Assembly: GCA_018292915.2 (NCBI GenBank)
Contig: JACVVK020000442.1
Coordinates: forward strand, 176,501 to 240,500
Direction: 5' to 3'
Length of the DNA: 64,000 bases
DNA from: Batillaria attramentaria
Lineage: Eukaryota > Mollusca > Gastropoda > Batillariidae
Numbering within the stretch: the first letter of the stretch is position 1; each line of letters opens with the position of its first letter. Shown here piece after piece: positions 11,801-25,917 of the stretch. The notes below the pieces were generated by a model. That model saw only the letters and a program-made list of their open reading frames with translations, was not told where the DNA came from and did not search any database. A program made the translations under genes and the position numbers.

Positions 11801-14268
11801 AGTATGTATTTGTCTTCAGTGGTCTGAAAGTATACAACCAGTATGTAACTTTTAAAAGGAAAATGTGATGTGTTCATGTTCAGCATGGGGTGAGCGGTGG
11901 TCTAATAGGTAGTGCGTCGGATTTAGCAGCTGCGTTACTGAATGGCCGTCACCAATGTCATGGAGATGAAGCATGGGTTCAATCCCAAGTCGAGCTTGTG
12001 ATATGTGATACCGGTTTTTCCTGGCTACCAGGCTGCTCATCGGGGGTTTCTGTCCGGGCAATCCGGCTTTCCACCCCCAGCAAAATTGTAAAAAATATAG
12101 GATAGGTATTGGGTGGCGCTGCACCACAGTGACGCGCTTCCCCTGGGGGAAGCAGCCCGAATTTCCCGAAAGAGATAATAAAGTAGTTAAAAAAAAGAAG
12201 AAAAAAGGTCATGATTCCTGTGTGCTTTTGCACTGGGTTCAGCGTGTAACATTTTGAGTCAAGCATTTGGGAAATGCACTGCTACCAATATACGTATCCA
12301 CGAATTATGGTCACAGTACCTGGTGCTTTTGTGGAGAATATATTCTCAAGGTTCATGAAAATTTCAATGTCTTCGTACGCTGCCTCGTTTGCTTGGACCC
12401 ATACTGACTGCTTGTCTAGCTGCTTGGGATTCAACTGAAATGAAAATATAAATTACGCATGAAAAGCATGTTCTGTGTCATCAACTTTTTTCTTTCTTTT
12501 TTAGTTTTTAAAAAATGTTAAAATCACATGTATGTAAAACATGTGAAAACCTAAGAAAACTACAGTAAAACCCACGAAACTGCCACACTAGTAGTAAATC
12601 TCCACACCGAGCCATGCTTTGCGATTTTTTTTTTTTTTTTTTTTCCTGCCCCAACTCTTTGCCAGCTCCAGTGGTGTTCCTCCCAGGTCATGGGTGGAAC
12701 CCACGAAGGACTCGGAAGCTGGGACAATTTTTATTATGCATGATGATGGAGATGAGGATGATAGTAAGATGATGCTATGGAGGTCCATGTGGTTTGGGAC
12801 TGCGGGACAGGGACACGCTTCCTGTCATAAATATCCCGGCATTAACCAGGCCCGGGAACTACGGCACCTGCGGTGCCGGCCGTGTAATCATCCACATCAT
12901 AAGACGTGTCATACAAAGGGAAGCACCCCCAAAGTCGCACCCGTGAAGTGGGTGAAGCTCGGCTGTGTGGCAACAGCCTCCCCATTGGGCCCATAGCACA
13001 CCCGCTCTGGGTAGGAGCCGACCTTGGTAGGAAAAATCCCGCTTGCCTCGGCTGGGATTCGAACCCGGGTCTCCCGGTCCATGATCCGAAGTGCTAACCA
13101 CTACACTACGGGGGCCGGTATGCTTTGCGATTTTACACCTCTCTCTAAAACAGATCTTTCAGCTGTTCAGAAAACAGACCCAATTTGCTGCAGTTCAAAG
13201 ACCCCACAAGCACATAACAACAAAGAACCCGCATGGCCACTCATACATATACAGGCCTTCACGTTTTGTTACTAAGCCCAGCTTGGGGATAGCAACAGGG
13301 CAGGTCTATTGCATCGTGAAATGCATCAAGTTCAAGTGAGAACTGCCTCAACTGTTTGTTGCTGCTGCTTAATCATGTTTGTCTCCCTTACCTTGTTCCA
13401 GTTGAGCCTCTTGGTGTTAGTTTTCACTTCGTATTTCTTCTTGGGCTTCATGTCAAACGGCAGCTGATTGGACGGAGGCGAGGCCACAGGAGGAGGCGGG
13501 GCTCCGGGTGGGCGAGGAGCACCAGGGGGTGGAGGAGGTGGCGGTGGACCTCCGAATGGTGGAGGAGGGGGAGGGGGTGGAGGGGGGCCTCCACCTGGTG
13601 GTGGGGGAGGTGGTGGTGGTGGTGGCGGGGGTGGCGCTGCGCCTCCCGGAGGCGGTGGTGGTGGAGGGGGTGGAGGTGCGGCTCCTGTGCCCGGTACGCC
13701 ACCCCCAGCCTGATTTTTAATTAGGGATGATTCCACAACAGCACCGATGCCAGATGAGATCTGTGAATGTTAAAAAAACACAGAAATGGAGGTTTCATGT
13801 TTTGTTTTCTCTTGTCAAAATGAAGGGCTCGCTGTAACAGAAATAAACAATCCATGACACCTAAACCACTGCAGATGCAGGCACCAATAATGCAAGATCA
13901 AATGAATTAAAATTTATATTAATTTACTTTTCTGCAACCAACTTGTTAAATGACTAACACAATCTGTCATTTGAAATTCTCAAGCAAAACCTACTTTTTC
14001 CTTCAGCTGGGTGATTTCTGTCTCATACTCTTTCACTTTCGTCTCCAAGCTGGAGACCTTGGCCTCTGATTCCTGTTTAGCTGTGAGCGCATGTTCTAAC
14101 TTGGAGTTCATCTCCACCACTGACACTTCAGGGTCTTCAATCTTGGCCTTCTCTGATAAACTGCCTGTTGACAATAAACAAACAACACTGTTGTCTCCTG
14201 GCAGCTTCAACGGGGGAGTAAAACCGTCAACAGCTCGAAGTATGCTATACGTTTCACACACACACACA

Positions 14269-14310
<42 letters not shown>

Positions 14311-16741
14311 ACAGCACAACATTACAGGTGCTTCATGAAGAACAGCATAAATTATCAAATAAAACTTTGCTCTGTACAAATCACAGGGTGGGCATGAACG
14401 ATCCTTGGTATCAAAGCAACCTGCTGCAGTGTTTGCCAAAGCCACTGCTCCTCATTACAGATGAAGATGTCAACATCCACTTACTCAATAATGGCTCCAC
14501 TTCAATGTCGAAGCGCTTTGTGTGCCTGAAGTCGGGATCCACCCCACTTCGATGCAGCACTATCTGTGTGATGCATTCTTCTATCAGCTTGTAGTACTGC
14601 GGTCTGCAACATGACCAGGAATGTGTGATTACGTTAGGTTACTAAATATCATTCACGTCTACGACAACATGCAGAAGGATGCTGTCACAGCTGCTCTCAA
14701 AACTGATGTACCACCATTGAAGCATGTACGGGGTGGGTGTCTGGGGGTTTAACATCCTTATACCACCATGGATGGGTAATATCAAAGATGGGTCATTGAA
14801 GCATGGAGGACTGACTTGAGTAAGCCACGTGTATCACGACCTCCTGAAACAACAACACTCTAAACATTTCATGATGATACCTACCTGGCAAAAATGTCGT
14901 CTCGTATGGACAGCAAGTGTTGCAGAATGGAGAGAAAGTAAGGCTCAGCCACTGTCTCCCGAACGCTGCTAAAGAGCATCTTGAAGCACTGCTCCGGGTC
15001 AGTGGTAAGAGTTAAGGTCATCGGAGATGGGTTTATTTGACAAGAGTGACTGGTGGGGGTGTGTTCAGATGTCATTTAACATCTTTTACCATGACGGAAA
15101 TTTGTAAGACAGGACAATGGCTAAAAGGTCCATTTGAAATTTCCCATCCCATCGGGACCAAACCCATGACCTGATGTAAGGTAGAGTTCAATGCTCACCC
15201 ATCAAACTTCAAAGCTATCCCATCCCCATCTTTGATAGGAAAATCAAAATTGACTTTTGTTTACAGTTCCAAACGATATGGTATGGCTCATAAATACATA
15301 TAATAATAAATTATAAGGAATTAAAAAAAAAAAAATCCATACTTTATTCCCTTTCATGACAATGGATGAAGCATATGAGGAATATTGGAATATGGCAGAC
15401 AATGAACTTGTTTTCAGATGGAAGAAAATCTCCATGAAAACAAAAATTCATTGCATACATGGGTAAGGACAGGCAAATACTGTGTTACACACAGTTTAGT
15501 CATAATAAAACAGAGAATGAGTAGTCGATGCACTGCCTTGGATTAAAAACACACACTCACATACGGACACACAACACACACAAAAAAAGCCAAGTGCTGA
15601 ACAAAGGATATTCCAGCTCCATGCGGATGTTGTCATAGCGATGAGAGAACTCCTCCAGATCCTCCTCCTTGTGCTCGAGGAAGATGTTGAGGTGAGTGCG
15701 CAACTCCTCATCCTCCTGGCACGACTCCAGCCACTGGATCAACACAAAGGGAAAAAATACAATAACACGATAAAGTTTACAGCCACTATAACATACTGAA
15801 TACACCAGAGACGTGGCGGACAAGTGCTGCAAAACGAAAAAACAAAAAACAAAAACAAAAAACGCACAAAACCCCCCAGCCCTTTTTGACATAAATTTAT
15901 GATCAAAGACAGAAACAGCATTTATGGTGAGAATTTACTTTACTAGTTTTATCATTCAGAACAAATTATCTGAGAATGTGAGCTTGAGGGCGTACTGAAA
16001 AAAACACACCAAAAAACACACACACACAAAAAGTTTCCTGTAAAGCTGGTCATTACTGGACAATAAAGTTCTTGAAAATTACATGTAACATGACTGTAAT
16101 AAGAAAGCCACTGACCTGCACACCCAAACCATAACCTCACATCTTGGTCATTATGGATACTATCACTTGTTACTGACATCTTAAGTCAGAGACTGACCAA
16201 AAGAAAAAAAAAAAAGAAGAAAAAAAAAGAAGAAAAACCCAACCAACCAACCAACCAAAAGCCAGACAAATTCTCATGGACAATGACACGTGACTTACGG
16301 GAATAAGATCATTCATTCCTGTCCTCATGATTTCGTTCCGCAGATGCAAGCGAAGGTCAAGGTCATCAGGCGTACTGATGATGGCGTTGACTAGCTGGAC
16401 ACAGGCCACCTGAAAAGAGAGGACACTGTGAGAGAGATTTCAGCAACAAGAATCTTACATCAGGCATGTGATCTACTGCACTATCTAGTGACTGAAAACC
16501 TCAATTTAAGCAATGACTCATTTAGTACATGTACTTCTGCAATACGTCCCTTACTGGGACCACCCATCACCTTTGGCCAGATAAAAGTGGTCTTAAGAGA
16601 GGGGTGGTCACACAAGAGTGAGGAAACAAGAGTATTTTCAGAACAATCTAATTTTCTGAACTCTATCCATCTGTAAATACTCAGCCCCCCCCCCCCTCCC
16701 ACCCCCCTTTATCAATATCCCAGCTATATGTTATGAAAGTG

Positions 16742-16794
<53 letters not shown>

Positions 16795-19700
16795 GGAAAG
16801 CGCTCTGAGCCAGTGTCTGCTGGGACACTGCGCTATATGAAAGCAATTTATTATTATTATTATTAACAATGGTCTGAGTATGCAGGTGGTCTCTCAAAGG
16901 TGTGGTCACCATAATGAGGTTCTGCTGGACCTGGTTTCAGTGTTGCAACTCAGATGAAATGGAGTAAGGCCTAAAGGGGAAACTGCGTGCATGTGTTTAA
17001 GATCCTAGGATGAATAATGGCTTAAAGAGGTTCATGATCGAAAAGGAGGAAAGGTTTGCAGCAGTTAGTGACTAAGTGGCAAAGAAGAAGTATTACACTA
17101 GATTTTTAATTTTTTATTTTTAATTACCGGCCCCCGTAGTGTAGTGGTTAGCACTTCGGACCATGGACTGGGAGACCCGGGTTCGAGTCCCAGCCGAGGC
17201 AAGCAGGATTTTTCCTATCTAGGGCAGCTTCTACCCACAGCGGGTGTGCTAGGGGGCCCAATGGGGAGGCTGTTGCCACACAGCCGAGATTCACCCACTT
17301 CACGGGTGCAACTTTAGGGGTGCTTCCCTTGGTATGACAAGTCTTATGATGTGGATGATTACACGGTCGGCACCGCAGGTGCTGTAATTCCCAGGCCTGG
17401 TTATTGCCAGGATATTTATGACAGGAAGCGTGGAATGCGGTCCTGTCCCGCAGTCCCAAACCACACGGACCTCCATAGCATCATCCTCATCTCCATCCTC
17501 ATGCCTAACAAAAATTGCCCCAGCTTCTGAGCCCTCCGTGGATTCCACCCATCACCTGGGAGGAACACCACTGGAAATGGCAAAAAGAGTTGGGGCAGCA
17601 AAAAAAAAAAAAAAAAAAAAGGAAAAAAAAAGGGACTACAAATTCTGCAACTTAGCATGATTTAAATGCTTCAGAGGAGAAAACACTCTTTTGGGGAGAA
17701 ACAGTTTTGGAATTAGACTAAAATCTGTACAATTTGGTGGGTTATGGCATGATTTTAAAATCTTCACAGGAGAAAACATACTTTTTGGGGGAGGAAAATT
17801 TTTAGCCAGACAGAAATTTGCCGAAAGGTGGGAGATTTTATGTGCATGTACCTGCATCTGTTGATTGTCCCTCATCCCCATGCCCATGATCATCGGAACA
17901 AATCGCTCCTGTCCGCGGATCTCCCCGCACACTGTGATACCCTCCAGCACCTTCTCGTGCCTGGAAAACACAAACACACACATAATAAACAGACACAACC
18001 ACGACCATCACTGGCCATGACCGTCTTTAGCCCTTCTGTCCCTATTCTCACGGCTGCTACCCGATCATTTCTGTCATATTTTTTGCTAATGTTCACACAA
18101 AATACATCAGGCTGGGGAATTGCTGAGGAAAAAAAAAAAGACTGAAAACTAGGCCAGGGTACAGAGGCTGCACACTGCTGGGGGACCACGGAGGCAACGC
18201 CCCACTGCAGAAAACAAATTTTAGCATATTTCAAGACATCTAGCAGCCTCTCCTGTACCATAAAGTAATATACTGCCTTGGTACTGACATGCAAGTCTTT
18301 AAATATGATGTTAGACTGTCCCACATGGCATTACATGTATCATGATGCATTTCTGTTCTCTGGCTGAAACTGAGATTTTACTGGCTGAAAGGATAGGAAA
18401 TTTGGCTGGAAATTGCCAAATGACTGAAAATTCCCCAGCCTGATACATGTAGTGACAATCACTGAAGGTAGGTAAGCTGGGCGAGCACAACAAATGAATG
18501 GATACAAGAAAGACAGGTTGGGCAAATGCACCTAGTGCCACTCACCACCACGAGGTGATCGCTTGTCACAAACTTACCCATTGGGTGGAACGAGGCACAT
18601 GGCGGCCAGAAGACGGATTGCCTCCAACATGGTCGGTGGATCGGCCGGATCCACCGTTCTTGAGAGAATTGTAAGTGCCTCTTCATGGTCGAGAATTTTT
18701 CTCAAACCAAACTGGAACACACAGGAGCATGCGCACAATTGACACCAGGCCATGCAGTGAGTGCTTACAACAGTCTAGAAGGACTACCAAAGCAACAGTC
18801 TTGACTCCCAGCTTGTTACATTCTCAAGGCATGAGAACTCATAAACCACACATTCACAGACACGCAAAACTTACCACAAACAAAAACTGCGAACACTAAA
18901 ACCAGAGGGCTACGACTAGGGATTCCTAGGCCACGCTCAGCTAAAATGTCCTCAGAATGAAGTTTTGCTGCTGTTTGCAAATTCAAACTAAACCTTACAA
19001 GCAAGCAAACAGTTTTTGGCAAGGATTCTTTCTGTGCTTGCTTGCTTTCTTTCTTTCTGAATTTTTTTTATTATTATTTTTTTTTAAACATTGCGGCACA
19101 TTCTAGAACAAAGAATCAAACTGTCGAACAAAAGACGTAGTCTCCTTCGTGATTTGTGGCCAATCATTACAAACAGAGAGTCAAAAGAAAGAGTAAGACG
19201 GCTGCACTAACAGTAGGAAAATGTATCAGAAGGTATCCACAAAACTGACATGCCTTAGGGAAAAAAAAAAGAAAAGAACATTTATCTCACTCACCTTGTT
19301 GTTCATGAAGGCTTTCAAGCACCGGACACATTCGTAGGTACTCCTCCTCTCTGCTTTACTGAAATGTTCAACACTAATGATAACACTGTGAAACGTCTGC
19401 TTTCTCCTTGGTCAAGCAAGTTTCAAAAGTTACATAAATGTATAAGTGATTCAGGTCAAAATATTCAAAGCTGTTAAGCATATTTCAAGTGCATAGTAAA
19501 CATTCAATTCCAGAGGAAGTTAACATTCTACGGAACTATAATCTTTTTAATGCATGTTCACACTGCCGTCATTTTTTTTTTTTTAATGAACGGCTTAAGA
19601 CATCAAACATGCATCTGGATTAAAAAGACAAAAAAGAAGGAAAAGAAAACAGAAAATGAGAAAAGTTCTGTATAATTAAAATGATCATTTATCAACTTCC

Positions 19701-20703
19701 TGTTAGTAAGAATAAGCAGATCATTTCTTGCTTTTACTACATGTATGTATCTGAACAACACTGCACCTCATACTTACTTATCACAGCAATATGTCAGATT
19801 TCTTAAAATTGAATTCAGCCCTTTCTCTCCAAACTCCGTCACCCAGCTGAAAATGAAAAGCGTAAAACAATAATTGAACAAAATTAAAATGGTTTGCTAG
19901 CAACTGTTAACATAGCTATGATATCCAGTCACAATGAAGCAGTTGCAGATGTACCAATTTACATGTATGCCAAGCATCATTACTAAACACACAGGAACAG
20001 TCAGGTTTTCCCATTACTGTTACAATGAAATCATCAGGGAACAATGAGATTTTTGCGTTATTGTTATAATAAATTCATATTGTTCATGGTTAAGGCAAGG
20101 CAATTAAAGTAAACATTTTTTCCCCCCTAGTTCACTGAGAGTTATAAGGCAGTGACCTGAAGAAGGTCAACCTTCTTGGTCCGCCTGGGTGGCCACCAAA
20201 AACAGGCTTGACTGTTCTGTTTCCAGTGAGACAGATAGAGGCACCACAGTTACATGTGCCTAGTACAAGCAGTATAGCTTACCTGACCGGTTTGCTGGTA
20301 AGTGACACGCGCAGTGACTGAAGGACTTGTAACCGCCTCTCTCCTCTCAGATCGGGATTCTTCAGCTCTTCAACAAACGCCTTAGGACTGTCCAGATCAC
20401 CTCCTCTATGCTGCTGGAACACAACACAAACAAGAAGCAAAGCCATCAAGGCTCAGGTGTGAATGACACTGGTACCACAGCCTATCATCATGCCAGATTT
20501 CGTTACATAAGAGAAAATGCAAATAGATTAAAATTTTGCATTCTATTCCTGTGACCTTGACCTCCAGCTGAGGTCAATGAAAATGAAATCCCTGGATAAG
20601 CCTTGTGGTTGTCTACCATCCTGTAAGATTTGGTACCTCTGGTGTTTGTAGTTCCCGAGAAAATGCCAATGCTAAGGTTTTCTATACATTTACTGCGGAC
20701 AAA

Positions 20704-20764
<61 letters not shown>

Positions 20765-22321
20765 CGGAGGGTTAGTACACAGACTCCCGTCGTTACACAC
20801 GTGATCCAAAAAAGATTAACCCTAGGAGCGCTGAGCCTGGAAAATTCCAGGATACATATATATATGGCTGTTTCAGCATAAAACAAATTAATTCAGCACG
20901 ACCAGGGTTAAACTGAAATGGCAGCAACTGGAAACACAACAAAGCTAAACACTGAAAAATGGCAATTAATTTGAAAAACAAACAAACCAAAAAACAAAAA
21001 ATAACAAAAAAAAAAAAAAAACCCAATGCCAACAAAAACCACTTTAAATGTTCATATTTGTCATAATAAAAACAATGTTCGAGTTACCTTTGCAGCTCCT
21101 TTGTAGTGCATCTTGATCATATCACGTTTGAAGCTCATATCACGAGCTCGCAAAGGCGCCTTCTTCTCCTCTGTGAGGTTCAAGTCATCCTGAAACACAT
21201 CAAAGTGAACACATTCTGAAACTCTTGCTCCTGTCGCTGAACTCCATTTTAAGCCAAGTCTGGATGAGAGAAAGAAACTGTAAATCATGACTGAAAATGA
21301 TGTCTGAAGGCAGTACGACTTGGAAGGCAGGAGGTAGTCAGGGTGACTGGCTGTGATTGTGTTGGGGTTTAATTTAGATTTTGCTATACATAAACATTAG
21401 AAATTTGATTGACTTTCTTTTTCAATAGAGTGATTAACCCCACAGATCTCAATAATGTTAAGGAAAGAAGGTAACACCCCAAAACAAAAAAACAAAACAA
21501 AACACGCCCCCCCCAAAAAAAAACAAACAAAAAACCAACAAAAAACCAACAAAAAAAAAACACCCAAACAACAACAACAAAAAAACATACCAACCAACCA
21601 ACCAACCAAAAACAACAACAAAAACAAAAAACAACAACAACAACAAAGACAACACCAAAAAGAGAACAAAAACCAAACCAAAAATAAAAACAAAACGAAA
21701 AACAAAACAGTATCACATCACCAAAAGTGACAGAAACAGTCACTAATTCTACAATAGTCGCCTACTGCATGACATTTTTTAAATGCTGCTGCACTGCAAA
21801 CTATGAAGTTCAAGAGTTTAATAAACACCGACACAACAACAAACAAACAATGAAAACAAATTTATACGTATACATAGATCTATGTATACATACACGTATG
21901 AATGTATGTACTGCAATGAAACAAACAAATTTATCCACCCCCAACCCTGCCAAAACCCCATGATCCAATCCTAAGAGCAGGAAGTAAACTTGCAAGCTGC
22001 ATCATAAAGATAAACTGAAGTATTAACAGTCAGCAGTCTGCTTGAATCTGTAACTAAACTACAAGCCAAGATTTTGGCATCAGAGGTACCAATGGGATCC
22101 CAGATGCACGTCAATTTCTGGCTGTAGTTTAGGAGCTGGCTAACAAATGTGGGTGCCAGAAGGTACTTGTACTGGCAGCAGCTTCTCCTACAGAGCCAGA
22201 AAGCTTCCAATATAATGCCATATGCTTTTCATCTTCTGACTTACTATACTGGTCCGTCACACATGGAATGCATCATTGGGCATAAACTGACATTTGTATC
22301 TGTGCATACAGTGTGCGCACA

Positions 22322-22400
<79 letters not shown>

Positions 22401-25400
22401 ACTGTAAATTGTATGCAAACCAAAGCAGCTGAGGTGTTGGGCTTGTGTAACTGAATTATCTGATTTACCTCATTCTATTGAACAAATCTGTGCATTCCAC
22501 TGAATGGAAGTCATAACTGCTACTGAGAACTGCTGAACTTGCTCTCACCCCTCAACTACATACATACACATGTATGTGTGTTTCCGCATACTGTCTGGGT
22601 GTGCGTCTTGCTTGACTTCGTAAAACATTCCATCATATTTTATATTCATGTATTCATTTACATGAATTGTTTTATTCACTCTAAATAAATTCCCCTAGGG
22701 CTAAGGGCAATAAAGTAATCTGAATTTGATTTTGAATACATGTAACATCCTGATATACACCATGCATTAATTTTACTGTGCTCAGTAACAAGTAGTGATA
22801 TCAAAACGTGCCAACAGTGTGTTGCTACTCGACATACAATATTATTTTATTCACCGCTGAAGTTGTGTCTTCTGCGAGTTCTACTTCTAGTACCTTCTTG
22901 CCACTTTAAACGTTAGCAGTCTGTTCTGCTCCCTCTGTACCCAAGTCAGTACCTGGTTTTGACCCTGCTGGCATTTTCTTTCCCATTCCTCTCATTGTGT
23001 CAGTGATAGCACCCCCTTACCCCACCGTTTAACACACATTGTGTCTGAGACAGGCTGGGTGGTGGTTATCTCCAATCTGGCTGACAGGCGAAACGCTGGC
23101 ATCAGGTGCCCCATTATTAATGCAGAGAGGCGCCACTCCTCCACACAAAGACGGGAATGATCTAACCAGTAATTTGGCAACAGGTACGTGCGACTGGGGC
23201 CTAAATCTATTCCTGTGAGTGTGACATTTTGTGTCGACAAACTACACCTGCGGTGTACAGTCGTTCGGGGCTATGCAAATTTACGTAATCACTAAGGTGT
23301 GCCTTGTAGAACAAAAGGGGTAAACGGGAAGGTGTTTTCTGTTGCAACAATCAAAACTTCAACAATAAATATTCTTCTATAGTCTGACCTGTGAAGCTTA
23401 TTATGCAACACACTGGTATAAGCTAGGAGTTGCAACAAAAAAAAGTAAAAAAAAAGTGATGGTGTTGAAACACACACAAAGTTATCAAAGAGTAATTACC
23501 ACTCTAAAGTGAACAAATATTCTAAATGATTTTTTTCTTCCCTGTCCCCCCCCCCCTCCCCTTTAGTTTTTCAATGGTTGATGCAAAACAAAACAGACAC
23601 TGCAACCCTAACAATACCCGTATACATCACAACATGTACATGTATCAGTTTATTTTGTTTTTGTTTGTTTGTTTTTTGGCGTTTGTTGTTACTCAATACA
23701 GTATCTGCCAATCAGAAGGGAAGCAACTCCACCCCTCACGCAAAGCAGATGACTATGATGACCCTATACGGCCCAAGGACATAACTAATGAATGGGCTGT
23801 ATTGTACAATTTCCACTTCCCTCAAACACTATGTCTTCCTGTGTACATTGCTGCTTGAGATGACCCCACTGCAAACATTATGAGTACAGGGGAACCTGTT
23901 CAATTCTAACAATCATTATCCGATAAAATTTTTACCATTTCGAAATGAATCTTTTTCGGTAATCATCACAGCGCATAAATCTACTTTAAAAAAAAATCCT
24001 TTTTATCATCCTCATCCCCCACCACAGTCCATTCTTGTACTGTCTTTTCCTAAATAATAAAATGCCATGCATGTGCTGTTTCTGTTTTAACACACCTTCC
24101 TTCTAAACTCGGTTACGCTCCACTACCCCCTAGCCGTCCACACTACACAGTAAGTTATTGTCAATAACCACCACCGTGACGTGGTAAACAAGCCGACACT
24201 GACACTCCAGGGTGGTGAATCAAAAAGGTCAGTGGTACATGTACTCGGCACTGCAGACAGGTACCTGGGTGTGACGACCCCAATCCAACGCCGCCGACCC
24301 CCAGAACGCGTGCTTACCCGCCACTGTGGTCAGATTAACATGGTGTCTCAGTCTGAATTAAAGCGTCTGCACTTTCATGGGCCGCGATCGGTGGTTCTGG
24401 CTGCATCGCCAAGCGTCCCATGAAAAGGTGTACAACTGACAACTATCTGTCAAGCATCGGTCGTAATTTTTCAAGCCAAGTGGGCGGCTCACATCCCACA
24501 GTCTGCGCGGGGTGTAACGTGGTGTTTTAAAACTGCCCCATGCCTCGGAGACAGCGATTTACAATGAGAAAGCATATAATTATACATGGTTGGCGAAATT
24601 GACAAAACAGCATTTTTAAAAAATATTTTCGTTGGTAAATATAATTAAGTTGTTTTTTTTCTGCAGGAAAAGCACAGGGAATCCTGATTCAATGAAGAAA
24701 ATATGACAAAAAACAACTTTTTGCTGCAGAAAACTCAATTTTCCACAGAAAACCCAACTTCTCTGCAGAAAACAGTGGCGAGGGATGAGCAGTTTTGGAG
24801 AAAAGTCATTTTGAGGGTTTTTTTTTCCCAGAAAAGTCAGTTTTCTGTACACAAAAAAATAATTATTTCCATTTTTCTTTGCCATTTTTCTGCAGAAAGA
24901 GTTCTGAAGAACACTGCTTTCTGGCAGAAGAAACAGGCTTGATGATTTTTCTGCAGAAAACACCCCATGAAAACCAGCCTATAATGTATATTATAGGCTG
25001 GTTTTCACGGGGTGTTTTCTTATACAGTACATGCTTGATGATGATGATGTCTTGTAACGCGCTGAAAAAAATCCATGCACAGCATGCTCGTAGAGCGGGG
25101 GGAAGGGGGGGGGGAGGGGGAACTAAGTTTTAACAAAAACAGGAGGGGGGTGGGAGGGTGGGGGGGGTGAAGTCTGCAGGGAGGGCGGGGGGTGGAGTCG
25201 GCATCAGAAGTTTGAGAAGAGATAGGTCTTCGGGTGGCTGCTGAAAGACTCGGTGGAGGTGCTGGATTTCAAGTAAGGTGGCAGAGCGTTCCACAGAGCA
25301 AGGGCAGAACACTTGAAGGAGCGAGCTCCAAAGCGCTTCTTGGTGGTGTTATCATGAAACCCAGGAATGGACAAGCGGGACTGAGATGAGGAACGGAGAG

Positions 25401-25853
25401 TGCGAGATGGAGTATATGAAGGTATGAGCTCAGAGAGATACTGCGGGGACTTTGCATGGCCACAGGAGAGCACAAGAGACAGAATCATCCTAAATCGCTG
25501 TCTCATCAGAAAGCTTCCAACCACTACCTTACACCTGGTGAGTCTGTGTCTGATACAGTGGCGGTCAGACACAGAGCGAGTCACGCAGCCCATCTCTCTG
25601 TGATCCATGGACTGTATACAGTCATACTAATTGGCCTACTATGCAAACGGTTCTGTGACCTACTGTGGAGCGTACAGTTTGCCAGTGAACCCCTGTGGAT
25701 ACCCTGCTAACTAGTCAATAATTACCAGTGTTTAGCTGATAGTCTCTAAGCCACAGTGAATGGGGAACAGCTTATTTAGTTGTGGTTGTTTGTTTAAATG
25801 TGTGTCTGTCCACTGTGTTTATAAATTTACACTGTATACGTACATGTGTCATG

Positions 25854-25917
<64 letters not shown>

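Noticed and set aside
13468..13713. Glycine-rich protein on the plus strand
   Set aside because: It is the antisense of the formin FH1 polyproline exon, which is supported by homology and splicing on minus.
17126..17205. Functional tRNA gene
   Set aside because: Pol III boxes are present, but the head is followed by a SINE body and A-rich tail and occurs in several dispersed copies. A proper cloverleaf with anticodon was not demonstrated. The same applies to the heads of families B, C and D.
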